64,000 bases of DNA from Variovorax sp. J22P240 (GTDB taxonomy: Bacteria; Pseudomonadota; Gammaproteobacteria; Burkholderiales; Burkholderiaceae_C), in NCBI RefSeq assembly GCF_030316855.1, contig NZ_JASZYR010000001.1, positions 1,116,001 through 1,180,000 of the forward strand, read 5' to 3'. Position 1 is the stretch's first letter, and each line of letters opens with the position of its first letter. Below are positions 19,163-28,304 of the stretch, one piece after another. The position numbers and the translations under genes are program-made. The notes under the pieces were generated by a model. It saw nothing but the letters and a program-made list of their open reading frames with translations. It was not told the DNA's origin and ran no database searches.

Positions 19163-21190
19163 ATGATCACTCTCAAGAACGTCATCCTGCGCCGCAGCGC
19201 CAAAGTGCTGCTCGACGGCGCCAGCGTCACCATCAATCCCGGCGAGAAAGTCGGCCTGGTGGGACGCAACGGCGCGGGCAAGTCCACGCTGTTCGCGCTT
19301 TTCAACGGGACGCTGCACGAAGACGGTGGCGACTTCTCGCTGCCGAAGCAGTGGCGCATGGCGCAAGTCGCGCAAAACATGCCGGAGACCGACGAGTCCG
19401 CGACCGATTTCGTGGTCGGCGGCGACACGCGTCTGGTCGAATTGCGCGATGCGCTCGCTCTCGTCGAGGCTGCTCACGAAGCCGCCCCGGACGACCATGA
19501 CATTGGCATGGACCTCGCCCACGCCTACACTGACCTGGCCGACGCGGGCGAACACGATGCGGTGCCTCGGGCACAGGCGCTGATCCTCGGGCTCGGTTTC
19601 AAGGCACATGAACTCGACCAGCCCGTCAACAGCTTCTCCGGCGGCTGGCGCATGCGCCTGCAACTCGCGCGCGCACTGATGTGCCCGAGCGACCTGCTGC
19701 TGCTCGACGAACCCACCAACCACCTGGATCTGGACGCCCTCGTCTGGCTCGAAGCCTGGCTGCAGAAGTACGCGGGCACGATGATCGTGATCAGCCATGA
19801 CCGCGAATTCCTCGATGCCGTGACCGATGTGACGCTGCACATCGAGCATGCCAAGCTCACGCGCTACGGCGGCAACTACAGCGCTTTCGAAACACTGCGC
19901 GCGCAGCAGATGGAATTGCAGCAGTCCGCCTTCGCCAAGCAGCAGGACAAGATAGCCCACCTGCAGAAATTCATCGACCGCTTCAAGGCAAAGGCCAGCA
20001 AGGCCAAGCAGGCGCAAAGCCGGGTCAAGGCGTTGGAGCGCATGGAAAAGGTCGCACCGCTGCTGGCGGAGGCCGATTTCAGCTTCGAGTTCAAAGAGCC
20101 GGGCAATATCCCGAATCCCATGCTGTCGATCAGCGACGCGAGCTTCGGTTACCTGATCGAAGACGAGCCGCCCAAGACCATCCTGCGCGGCGTCAACCGC
20201 TCAGTGTTGGCCGGACAGCGCATCGGCATCCTGGGCGCCAACGGCCAGGGCAAATCGACGCTGGTCAAGACGATTGCGCGCGAAATGGGCGCGCTGGCCG
20301 GAACGGTCACCGAAGGCAAGGGCCTCAACATCGGCTACTTCGCGCAGCAGGAACTCGACGTTCTGCGTCCACAGGACACCCCGCTCGAGCACATGGTCCG
20401 CATGGCGCGCGAACTCGGCTCCGCCGTCAAGGAACGCACGGGCGAGCAGGACCTGCGCGGGTATCTGGGCAGCTTCAACTTCAGCGGCGACATGGTGAAG
20501 CAACCCGTCGGCACCATGAGCGGCGGCGAAAAGGCCCGCCTGGTGCTCGCGATGATGGTCTGGCAGCGCCCTAACCTGCTGCTGCTTGACGAACCCACCA
20601 ACCACCTGGACCTGGCCACGCGCGAGGCACTTGCGGTGGCGCTCAACGAGTTCGAAGGCACCCTGATGCTAGTAAGCCACGACCGCGCATTGCTGCGCTC
20701 GGTGTGCGACGAGTTCTGGCTGGTCGGCCGCGGCGTAGTTGGCGATTTCGACGGCGACCTGGACGACTACCAGCGCTATCTGCTCGACGAAGCCAAGCGC
20801 TTGCGCGAGGAAGCCAAGATCGCCACGCGCGATGCAGCCACAGCGGCAGCTGAGATGGCGACACCGCCGCCACCGGTTGCCAGCGCACCGGCACCCGTCC
20901 CGACGGAGCCTGCGCCATCAGGCAAGAACCAGCGCAAGCAGGACGCCCAGGACCGCCAGCAGCGCAGCGAACAGGCCAAGCCGATCAAACGAGAACTCGC
21001 GCAGATCGATCAACACCTGGCTGCAGCTGCGAGCGAGAAAGCGTCACTCGAAGAACGACTGGCGCAACCGCTGGCTGCCCCGGACATCGCCGAAGCAGGA
21101 AGGCGCCTGAAGACGCTGAACGACGAAATCGCCCAGCTCGAAGAGCGCTGGCTGGCCTTGTCCGACAAGCTGGAATCGCTCGCCGTCTGA
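19163..21190 (+). CDS. ABC-F family ATPase (YheS/Uup type)
   Basis: A 675-residue protein with two ABC domains in tandem and no membrane segments. Walker A motifs are GRNGAGKST near residue 36 and GANGQGKST near 356. Signature motifs are NSFSGGWRMRLQLA and GTMSGGEKARLVLA, and both Walker B regions read LLLLDEPTNHLDL. The linker between domains (about 245-310) is charged and helical (KAKASKAKQAQSRVKALE), as in ABC-F proteins that enter the ribosomal E site. A Pro/Ala-rich spacer (about 560-590) precedes a C-terminal coiled coil. The closest family by motif is YheS. Role: translation factor, not transport. Confidence 0.93.
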   Translation: MITLKNVILRRSAKVLLDGASVTINPGEKVGLVGRNGAGKSTLFALFNGTLHEDGGDFSLPKQWRMAQVAQNMPETDESATDFVVGGDTRLVELRDALALVEAAHEAAPDDHDIGMDLAHAYTDLADAGEHDAVPRAQALILGLGFKAHELDQPVNSFSGGWRMRLQLARALMCPSDLLLLDEPTNHLDLDALVWLEAWLQKYAGTMIVISHDREFLDAVTDVTLHIEHAKLTRYGGNYSAFETLRAQQMELQQSAFAKQQDKIAHLQKFIDRFKAKASKAKQAQSRVKALERMEKVAPLLAEADFSFEFKEPGNIPNPMLSISDASFGYLIEDEPPKTILRGVNRSVLAGQRIGILGANGQGKSTLVKTIAREMGALAGTVTEGKGLNIGYFAQQELDVLRPQDTPLEHMVRMARELGSAVKERTGEQDLRGYLGSFNFSGDMVKQPVGTMSGGEKARLVLAMMVWQRPNLLLLDEPTNHLDLATREALAVALNEFEGTLMLVSHDRALLRSVCDEFWLVGRGVVGDFDGDLDDYQRYLLDEAKRLREEAKIATRDAATAAAEMATPPPPVASAPAPVPTEPAPSGKNQRKQDAQDRQQRSEQAKPIKRELAQIDQHLAAAASEKASLEERLAQPLAAPDIAEAGRRLKTLNDEIAQLEERWLALSDKLESLAV

Positions 21191-21202
21191 TAATTCAGCG
21201 GC

Positions 21203-21772
21203 ATGCCCTCCGCCATCGAACTCTCCCAAGGGGATCCGGAACTCATCGCGGCCATTCGGCGCAGCCGACGTCTTCTCGGCCGGAAGGCGCTGATGGCTGC
21301 TGCGGTGGGCGCGGTTCCCATTCCGGGCATCGACTGGGCCGCCGACGCGGCCTTGCTCGCGCGCGTGATTCCGCAGATCAGCGCCGAATTCGGACTCTCT
21401 GTGACGCAAGTTGACAAGCTTGCGCCGTCCGAAAGGGAGCGTATACGAAAGGCGGCCGCTACCGTGGGCGCGCTTCTGGTGGGCAGGCTGGTCACGCGCG
21501 AGTTGCTGATCAAGCTGGCGCGACACGCCGGGGTGAAGCTGACGACCAAGCAAGCCGCCAAGTACGTGCCGATCGTCGGCCAGGCGATCTCCGCCACGCT
21601 GAGCTACGCCGCCATGCGCGCGTTGGGCGAACTTCACATCAAGGATTGCGTACAGGTGGCGCAGACCCTGCGACACCTGCTGCCACCGGCATCAGGCAGC
21701 GAGCCGCGCGTCGAGGCGGCGGCGCGGCCGTCGCGCATCGGCGGTGTGTGGAATCGCCTTCGCCTGCGCTGA
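21203..21772 (+). CDS. Hypothetical protein with hydrophobic PIPG segments (DUF697/EcsC-like)
   Basis: A 189-residue protein starting 12 bases after the ABC-F gene. It has two PIPG-like hydrophobic segments, AAAVGAVPIPGIDWAADAAL (about 31-50) and KYVPIVGQAISATLSYAAM (about 113-131), joined by a charged helix. This pattern of PIPG followed by an aliphatic helix is seen in DUF697 and EcsC-like membrane-associated proteins, but the match is by eye only. No signal peptide. Co-transcription with the ABC-F gene is likely from spacing. Confidence 0.65.
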   Translation: MPSAIELSQGDPELIAAIRRSRRLLGRKALMAAAVGAVPIPGIDWAADAALLARVIPQISAEFGLSVTQVDKLAPSERERIRKAAATVGALLVGRLVTRELLIKLARHAGVKLTTKQAAKYVPIVGQAISATLSYAAMRALGELHIKDCVQVAQTLRHLLPPASGSEPRVEAAARPSRIGGVWNRLRLR

Positions 21773-21958
21773 GGCCGTCCCAAGCATATCCATGACGCGT
21801 TGTTGGACTACCACGACAAGCGGAGAATGTCGATCGTCAGGCCGATGGATAATGCACAAACTCATCCAATACAGCGAAGCTGGGGGTGAGTCCCTAGAGG
21901 TAAAAGTACGGATCAAGCTAAGGTCCATTCCGCACGACAGAATTCGGAGGAGCGGAAG

Positions 21959-22195
21959 ATGAACGAGACAGACCTTGCAGCGTCGGTAGAGCGGTTGATG
22001 GCCCGCGTCGACTATTACCTGCACTGCGAGTTGGACGAAGAGTACGACCACGACCGACCGGACACCGCGCGCCGGTTGCTGGAAGCGGCTTTGCGACAGG
22101 AACTGGTCCGTGCGAGTGCCGTGGGCGTCGTTTCCGCCATTGCGGGTTCTCACCACGCCCTGTTCGACGAGAACGAGGCTCCGGGCGACGCCTGA
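21959..22195 (+). CDS. Small hypothetical acidic protein
   Basis: A 78-residue soluble, acidic protein, no recognised domain. GGAGG at 21946-21951 gives a well-spaced ribosome binding site for the ATG at 21959. Sequence highlights are YYLHCELDEEYDHDRPDTA and HALFDENEAPGDA. It is separated from the upstream gene by 186 bases, in which I see no other gene, and is followed by a good terminator, consistent with a stand-alone transcription unit. Confidence 0.65.
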   Translation: MNETDLAASVERLMARVDYYLHCELDEEYDHDRPDTARRLLEAALRQELVRASAVGVVSAIAGSHHALFDENEAPGDA

Positions 22196-22213
22196 AGTGC
22201 GTAGCAGATAAGC

Positions 22214-22237
22214 AAGGCCGCATCAGCGGCCTTTTTT
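22214..22237 (+). terminator. Intrinsic terminator
   Basis: GGCCGC at 22216-22221 pairs with GCGGCC at 22226-22231 around ATCA, followed by six T. It closes the small acidic gene. Confidence 0.88.
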
Positions 22238-22297
22238 CTGCTCGATCGATCAGGACTCCCGCGCTCTGCTCGGGTTTGCACTAACCGTTTTGATTTC

Positions 22298-22327
22298 GAT
22301 AAAAACCTATGGTTATCTTCGATAATC
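22298..22327 (+). promoter_or_regulatory. Imperfect palindrome, possible LysR-type operator ahead of the tannase gene
   Basis: GATAA at 22298-22302 and TTATC at 22313-22317 flank a core AACC-TAT-GGTT (22304-22314). The spacing resembles the interrupted T-N11-A palindromes of LysR-type regulators. A second GATAATCG follows at 22321. No LysR gene adjoins, so the regulator, if any, is elsewhere. Confidence 0.35.
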
Positions 22328-22367
22328 GTATTGGCCCACCACAGGCCAATTCACCAGGAGATCGACC

Positions 22368-24091
22368 ATGGTGCAAATCTACCGGCCCTTCGACCGACGA
22401 CGCTGCTGATCGGTACAGAGGCGGTCCTCGCAGCGTGCGGAGGGGGAGGCGGCGGCGGCTTCGTGCTGCCCCCGGCAACGACGCAGGCCCAGCCCGGCAA
22501 GCTTCTGTACTGCGACGACCTCGCGGCCAAGGCTGCCCGGCCCGGCACCGTCTACACCTCCGTGGCACCCGTGGCAGCCGGCGCCCTGACCGTCGCAGGC
22601 ATCAGCACGCAAGTGCCTGCCCATTGCCTTGTCAAAGGCAAGATGAACGAGCGCACCGGCCCCGTCGACGAGCAGACCTACGCCATCGGCTTCGAGATGC
22701 GCTTGCCGGTTGACTGGAACGGCCGTTTCTTCTACCAGGCCAACGGCGGGCTCGACGGCAGCGTGGTGACGGCGACAGGTGGCGTCGGCGGTGCCGGGCC
22801 GCTCTCGACCGCTTTGCACATGGGTTTCGCCGTGATCAGCTCGGATGCCGGCCATTCGGCGCCGACGCCCAGCTTCGGTCTGGACCCGCAAGCGCGGGTG
22901 GACTATGGCTACAACGCCGTGGCGCAACTCACGCCGATGGCCAAGAACCTGATCACCAAGGCCTATGGTCGCGGGCCCGATCGCTCGTACCTTGGCGGGT
23001 GCTCCAACGGCGGCCGGCACGCCATGGTGGCGGCCTCGCGCCACGCGGATCAGTACGACGGCTTCCTTGCCGGCGACCCGGGTTTCAACCTGCCCAAGGC
23101 GGCAGTCGCGCAACTCTATGGCGTGCAGCAATACGCTACCGTCACGACAGGCCTGACCGCGCAGGGCAAGCCCGATCTGCAAACCGCATTCACCCCGGTG
23201 GAGCTGAACACGGTCGCCAAGGCCGTGGCAGCGCGCTGTGACGCACTCGATGGATTGACCGACGGCATCGTCTCCGACATTCCAACATGCCGGACCGCCT
23301 TCAACCTGGCCACGGATGTCCCCTCGTGCTCGGGCGCGCGAGACGGAACCTGCCTGACCGACGCACAGAAGACCGCGCTGTCGAACGTCTTCGCCGGCGC
23401 CCGGAACAGCGCCGGCACCGCGATCTACAGCACTTTCCCATTCGACGCAGGCATCAACGGCACCAACTCTCGCCAATGGAAGTTCGCCAACTCGCAGGTC
23501 CTGGACACGGGCGCGGTGGGTTTCGTGTTCAGCACGCCGCCCCTGGGCCCGAACCGGCCTTCCGGTATCGACTTCGCGCTGACATTCAACATGGATACCG
23601 ACGCGCCGAGCATCTACGCGGCGAGCGGCGTCTACGCCGAGTCTTCCATGTCGTTCATGACGCCCCCGAATCCGACGCAGATGAAGAACCTGCGCGAACG
23701 CGGCAGCAAGCTGCTGGTGTACCACGGCACCAGCGACCCGGTATTTTCCTCGGACGACACGACCAATTGGTATGAAGGCCTGCGCGCAAACAACGGCGGC
23801 GATGCGTCTGCCTTTGCGCGCTACTTCCCCGTGCCCGGCATGAACCATTGCGCCGGCGGCCCGGCGACGGATCAGTTCGACATGCTCTCGCCGCTCATCG
23901 CATGGGTCGAGCAAGGCAAGGCTCCGGATTCGGTGAAGGCGACGGCCAGAGGCACGGGTGCCAATGTGGTCAACGCCGAAATACCCGCGGGCTGGTCTGC
24001 CAGCCGGACGCGGCCCCTGTGCCCCTACCCAAAGGTGGCGACCTACACCGGCAGCAATCCGGAAGACGCGGCAAGCTTCAGTTGCAAGTAG
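22368..24091 (+). CDS. Tannase/feruloyl esterase family lipoprotein, 5' end apparently frameshifted
   Basis: The body (about 570 residues) is a tannase-family alpha/beta hydrolase. The nucleophile sits in GGCSNGGRHAM and the catalytic His in GMNHCAGGP, so both are flanked by the Cys of the family's CS-D-HC disulfide. Such enzymes cleave ester bonds of phenolic or related esters. A lipobox (AVLAACGG) and a poly-Gly linker precede the enzyme. The only ATG with a ribosome binding site (AGGAG at 22356, ATG at 22368) is in another frame and stops at 22409; the main frame has only TTG at 22331 upstream. A one-base loss near 22391-22402 would join them. Treat the start as unresolved. Confidence 0.8.
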
Positions 24092-24130
24092 CGCAAGCGC
24101 GTTGCGGCGCTGAACCGGGGTCGTAGCTCT

Positions 24131-24439
24131 TCACGACCTCCCGGCGCCGCCGCGCTTCCTGGCAGAGCTGTCGCCCCAGACCATTGAGATCAAGCCGAAG
24201 ATCAACAGCCAGACAACACCAGAGAAGATCGCGCCGCCCCAGTGCATCCCGGTGTCGCAGTTCAAGTCCAGGAACTTCGAGAGGGTGGAGCTTCTGTCGA
24301 TGGCCAGCGTTGCGAATCGCGCGGGCAGGTAGTAGAGAAACTGCAACCACTCCAACAGGTCGCTCACGGAGATTCGGCTATCCCTGTTGGTGTCGACGAC
24401 GATCTCGAGCCTCTGGCAATGATCTGCGAATATGACCAT
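24131..24439 (-). CDS. Small membrane protein with one EF-hand loop
   Basis: A 102-residue protein. An EF-hand-type loop DTNRDSRISVSD spans residues 16-27 with ligands D16, N18, D20, S24 and D27 in the canonical 1-3-5-9-12 positions. A C-terminal membrane helix (GAIFSGVVWLLIFGLISMVW) lies at about 69-88, followed by a basic tail. The start is ATG at 24439. A single calcium-binding loop next to a membrane anchor suggests a sensor or structural role, but the function is unknown. Confidence 0.7.
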   Translation of the reverse strand: MVIFADHCQRLEIVVDTNRDSRISVSDLLEWLQFLYYLPARFATLAIDRSSTLSKFLDLNCDTGMHWGGAIFSGVVWLLIFGLISMVWGDSSARKRGGAGRS

Positions 24440-24533
24440 CCTTCACTCTCCGCAAGGAAATTCACGGGATCATCCCACGCAAAGTGAAACAGGCGCGGCT
24501 TGCGCGCCCTCCTTCGCCGAAGAGGAAGTTTTT

Positions 24534-25115
24534 TCACCAGCGGGCAGCGATATGGACGCCGACGTAGCGATGGCCGACCGCCGGCATGACGACGACCTTG
24601 GATTCGGGCTCCACGAGCCACCAGGCAGACAGTTCCGACACCAGAGCCGCGCCGGCGATATCGCCCCAGCGGTGCCGGTCGGCGGCCACGCGGGTGTACC
24701 CGACGTACAACCCGGCGAGGTAGAGCGGCCACGCGACGTCGAACCCGTGGCGCCGACGCACGTAGGCCGCCGACGAGAAGACGCGTGCTGCGTGGCCCGA
24801 CGGAAACGAATTGTCGTTGCTCCCGTCAGGCCGCTCGACGTGGGTCAGCCGGCCAAGCACGTCGGTGGTGGCGGCGCTGACTGCGAACGTCATTGCGTAC
24901 TGCCATGCGCCGTCCTTATCGCCCCGGTACAACTCCGTGCCGAGTGTGGCAAGAGGTATGGCCGTCGCCAGGAAGTCGCCGAGTTGCCGTTGCGAATCAG
25001 TGTCGGCGCGGGACTCATCGGAGCCGACAAGCAGGCACGACAGGAAGACGGCCGCCGCAACGCACGCATGGCGCAACCTAAGCGGACGTGATACCAACTG
25101 ACGAACCCGGATCAT
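24534..25115 (-). CDS. PAP2-superfamily phosphatase
   Basis: A 193-residue secreted or membrane-anchored PAP2 phosphatase. The start chosen is ATG at 25115, which begins a signal-like segment (RHACVAAAVFLSCLLVG) ending near SRAD; the frame continues upstream without signal features. The active-site motifs are NDNSFPSGHAARVFS (C2) and RVAADRHRWGDIAGAAL (C3, with Arg and His). Substrates of the family are lipid phosphates or undecaprenyl pyrophosphate; which one applies here is unknown. Confidence 0.85.
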   Translation of the reverse strand: MIRVRQLVSRPLRLRHACVAAAVFLSCLLVGSDESRADTDSQRQLGDFLATAIPLATLGTELYRGDKDGAWQYAMTFAVSAATTDVLGRLTHVERPDGSNDNSFPSGHAARVFSSAAYVRRRHGFDVAWPLYLAGLYVGYTRVAADRHRWGDIAGAALVSELSAWWLVEPESKVVVMPAVGHRYVGVHIAARW

Positions 25116-25604
25116 CGTCGCGTAAACGTACGTCTTGCTTATGAATGGATGCTGAACCGTCGCCTTCCAGTGCGGGGCAAGGCCGGCCGCATTACGCAAC
25201 GCATCGGGTCTTTCACCATCAGGAGCGTCGACTTCATTGATCCTGTCCCTAGGTCGATCGACCTCCGATTCGAGCAGCACAGCGAGGGCAGCACACGGCT
25301 CGTTCAACTTCGTACGAGAGGACGCATCAGAACCTGCTCCCATGCCGCCAAAGAACGCAACTGAACTGACCAGCTTGCTCCAAGATTGGTTCAAGTCATG
25401 GCGCCGGTCTGTGCAAAGGGCGTCTTACGGAGGGGTGGCGACACCCGGCGGCCTGGGCTCCGCAATCAGTCAGCTGAAGATGCTGCGTCACGCTTAGTGC
25501 GGCGCACACCCTTCGTTCCGCGCTTGGCAGCGCGGCAATGGAGTGGACAGCCGCTAGTACCCGGCTGCATACTGCCGGCCCTCTGGCGAGGGAAGGGGTC
25601 GGCA
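25116..25604. other. Intergenic stretch without a convincing gene
   Basis: A stretch of 489 bases between the PAP2 gene and the kelch lipoprotein gene. A short plus-strand opening ends at 25497 (last 50 residues MPPKNATELTSLLQDWFKSW and on); it has no family match that I know and no clear ribosome binding site. No tRNA, terminator or repeat was seen. Confidence 0.5.
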
Positions 25605-27569
25605 ATGAAGACGACATCTTGGTCAGGCGCCTTGCGCCTCCTGGCATGGAGCCTGAGCATCCTGGCCCTGCTGTGCATGGGTGCATGCGGCGGCGGCGAT
25701 GGCGGTGGCTTCTTCCTCCCGGCCACGACGTCGCCCCCCGCGGGATTGCACTACGAGCGCAATGCCATCGCGTATACGTTGGGCCGTCAGATCAAGCCGA
25801 ACGCGCCGATCAGCAGTGGAGGCCCGATCCTCCGCTATGCCGTCCGTCCGGCATTGCCCGACGGGCTCCAGATCGACCAGGCGACTGGAATCATCAGTGG
25901 CACGCCGCAGGTGCTGGCGGCCCCGGCCCTCTACGCCGTCACCGGCAGCAACTTCGCGGGCTCGGTCACGACCGGCCTGCTGATCGCGGTCAGGGCCAAG
26001 GCAGAACCGCCTGTGAATCTGAGTTTCGAGAACCAGAATGCCATCTACACCATCGGCCAGCCCATCCCGCCGAATCACCCCTCCGTGGAGGGCGGTGATG
26101 TCGGCAGCTTCACAGTGCAGCCCGCGCTGCCCGACGGCCTGGCGATCGCCCCCGCCACCGGCGTCATCTCCGGCACGCCCAGTCGGCTCGCTGCTTCGGC
26201 GGGCTTCACTGTCACCGCCAGCAACAGCGCCGGTTCGACCAGCACTGTGCTGCAGATCGAGGTCCGCCAGCCGCCCGGCGTGGCGCCCACCTCGCTGAAC
26301 TACCAGGAACCGAAGGCCCTGTACGCCACAGGCAAGCCCATCACGCCCAACATGCCGCACAGCACCGGCGGCCCGATCGATGCCTTCGCCGTGACGCCGA
26401 CGCTGCCCCTCGAATTGAGCATCGATGCCTCCACCGGTGTCATCTCCGGCACGCCGCACGACGCAAACACTGCGGCCAACTACACGGTGACGGGCAGCAA
26501 TGCGGCGGGATCGGTCTCCGCGACGGTGAACATCCAGGTGGTGCTCGCCGGCACGGATGCGCCCATCAGCTCCATGGACACTGCACGCACCAACCACACC
26601 GCGACCCTGCTGACGATGGGCAAGGTACTGGTCGCAGGGGGACACAACGACAACAGCACCCTGGCATCGGCGGCACTGTACGAGCCGGGCACCGACCTGT
26701 GGACGGAAACCGCCTCGATGAGCGCAACTCGCTTCTTCCACACCGCGACCTTGCTGCCGAATGGCCGGGTACTGGTCGCGGGAGGAGAGGACCTCGACGG
26801 CGCATTCCGCGCCTCGGCGGAGCTCTACGACCCCGCCACCGGCCTGTGGACGCCAACCAGCGCCATGAGCGTGGCGCGCAGCGGCCACACGGCGACCCTG
26901 TTGCCGAATGGCCAGGTTCTGGTAGCAGGAGGAACCAACGGCGGCTATCTCGCTACGGCGGAGTTGTACGATCCCGCCACCGGCCGCTGGGCGGCAACCG
27001 CCGGCCCCATGAACACCGCTCGCAGCGTGTTCACCGCCACCCTGCTGACGGATGGCCGGGTGCTGGTCGCGGGAGGAACGAACGGCAGCCCCCTCGCCGC
27101 GGCGGAGCTCTACGACCCTGCCACCGCCCAGTGGACGCCGACCGCACCCTTGCTCGCCGCTCGTCTTACCCATACCGCGACCCTGCTGCCGGACGGAACG
27201 GTGCTAGTGGCCGGAGGAAACGGCGGCAACGCAGGCGGTGGCTCTCTCGCTTCGGCGGAGCGCTACAACCCCTCCTCCAGCGCCTGGACGGCCACCGGCT
27301 CCATGAGCACCGGCCGCACCGGTGCCACCGCGGCCGCCCTCCAGATCGATGGCCAGGTGCTGGCCGCGGGGGGCTACAACAGCAGCGACATCACGCAGGC
27401 CACGATGGATCTCTACGACCCTGTCAGCGGCTCGTGGACGGCCACTGGCGCCATGATCGCCGCACGCTACTTCCACACCGCGACCCTGTTGCCGCATGGC
27501 CATGTGCTGCTCGTGGGGGGGGCCAACGACTCCACCTCTCTCGCAACGGCGGAGTTGTATTTGCCGTAG
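25605..27569 (+). CDS. Surface lipoprotein with three putative Ig domains and kelch-like repeats
   Basis: A 654-residue protein starting at ATG 25605, with signal SILALLCMGAC and lipidated Cys about residue 26 followed by a Gly-rich linker. Residues about 45-320 hold three He_PIG-type Ig modules, each ending in ATG(I/V)ISGTP and a (V/A)T(G/A)SN-AGS motif. Residues about 325-654 carry seven kelch-like repeats of about 47 residues with HTATLLPNGRVLVAGG and AELYDPATGLW; the last is cut after AELYLP. A beta-propeller on an Ig stalk suggests extracellular carbohydrate or protein binding. No catalytic residues are evident. Confidence 0.85.
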   Translation: MKTTSWSGALRLLAWSLSILALLCMGACGGGDGGGFFLPATTSPPAGLHYERNAIAYTLGRQIKPNAPISSGGPILRYAVRPALPDGLQIDQATGIISGTPQVLAAPALYAVTGSNFAGSVTTGLLIAVRAKAEPPVNLSFENQNAIYTIGQPIPPNHPSVEGGDVGSFTVQPALPDGLAIAPATGVISGTPSRLAASAGFTVTASNSAGSTSTVLQIEVRQPPGVAPTSLNYQEPKALYATGKPITPNMPHSTGGPIDAFAVTPTLPLELSIDASTGVISGTPHDANTAANYTVTGSNAAGSVSATVNIQVVLAGTDAPISSMDTARTNHTATLLTMGKVLVAGGHNDNSTLASAALYEPGTDLWTETASMSATRFFHTATLLPNGRVLVAGGEDLDGAFRASAELYDPATGLWTPTSAMSVARSGHTATLLPNGQVLVAGGTNGGYLATAELYDPATGRWAATAGPMNTARSVFTATLLTDGRVLVAGGTNGSPLAAAELYDPATAQWTPTAPLLAARLTHTATLLPDGTVLVAGGNGGNAGGGSLASAERYNPSSSAWTATGSMSTGRTGATAAALQIDGQVLAAGGYNSSDITQATMDLYDPVSGSWTATGAMIAARYFHTATLLPHGHVLLVGGANDSTSLATAELYLP

Positions 27570-27718
27570 TAGCGCCGCGCTGGTGTTCAGCACGTCCAGA
27601 TCCTTGATGGGGCCTTCGATGTTGGGGGCGGATATTCCTCAGCCACGCAAATCTCGTGATTCCTGCCCGCGATGCGCTTGGGATCGGGAGGCCTGCGGGG
27701 CACGGCCGGCGGACAAGA

Positions 27719-28030
27719 CTATCGAGCGGGATCGGCCAAGCTTGCCCTTGAAAGTTCGCGGCTATCTGTGACCCCTGACGTATCGCTAGGGGTGCCGTCC
27801 CGCTTCGCCATTTCTCGTGCGCGGAAGATGTCCTCGGCCTGGATCTTCTCGACGGCGATTCTTGCTGGCTCTTGAATGCTTCGCTCAGTCGCGGGATCTC
27901 CGCAAGGTCGCTCCGTCAAGGTAATGCGGCCGTCGGGGCCTTTGCATCGGTTCACTGGATCATCCGCCGCAAGTGAGAACTGGGCGGTTGTGGTCAATGA
28001 GAGGATGACGAGGAGGCGCGAAGCATTCAT
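27719..28030 (-). CDS. Secreted DUF4124-like protein
   Basis: A 103-residue protein. The start is ATG at 28030, giving a signal peptide MNASRLLVILSLTTTAQFSL ending in AADD. The mature part has RCKGPDGRITLTERPCGD, the Y/R-C-x-DxxG-x-x-x-x-T/S-x-x-PC pattern of DUF4124 proteins, followed by a charged helical tail. Function unknown. It is convergent with the kelch lipoprotein gene; the 149 bases between hold nothing I recognise. Confidence 0.7.
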   Translation of the reverse strand: MNASRLLVILSLTTTAQFSLAADDPVNRCKGPDGRITLTERPCGDPATERSIQEPARIAVEKIQAEDIFRAREMAKRDGTPSDTSGVTDSRELSRASLADPAR

Positions 28031-28304
28031 GGGCTGATGATAGGGCTGCGCACTAAATGACGTCCACCAACGGAAGTCCTCTTGTCTCACGGCTGACGGG
28101 GCCGGGCGTGGCCGATTTCGCAGCTACCTGCAAAAGGAAGTTCGCAAATGGGACGCGAACAGTCAGGAGCACGCGTTCGATCTTGGACCTCGAATTGGAA
28201 CTGTCGGCGACAAGCTTCCGCATGCTCGACCGGCATCTCCCGAGGCAGTCGTGTTCCGACGTGCGATGCACAATGTTGGCTCAATCAGATCCGGATTCAT
28301 TGCC

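Noticed and set aside
21744..21962. 72-codon frame spanning the gap after the PIPG protein
   Set aside because: It overlaps the end of that gene and the start of the small acidic gene out of frame; no support.
22379..23914. Minus-strand open frame of 511 codons opposite the tannase gene
   Set aside because: Composition is Arg/His/Gly-rich as expected for an antisense frame, while the plus strand has clear catalytic motifs.
24432..25091. Plus-strand open frame opposite the PAP2 gene
   Set aside because: Antisense to PAP2 motifs; no independent support.
25237..25497. Small plus-strand frame before the kelch lipoprotein
   Set aside because: The last 50 residues look somewhat protein-like, but there is no ribosome binding site, no family match and no conserved neighbour; left as unassigned intergenic sequence.
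25623..27173. Minus-strand open frame of 516 codons opposite the kelch lipoprotein
   Set aside because: It mirrors the repeats of the real gene and has no start signal or family features.
26570..27569. Regularly spaced DNA repeats, considered as CRISPR or tandem repeat array
   Set aside because: The period of about 140 bases follows the codons of kelch repeats; there are no short identical repeats with unique spacers.
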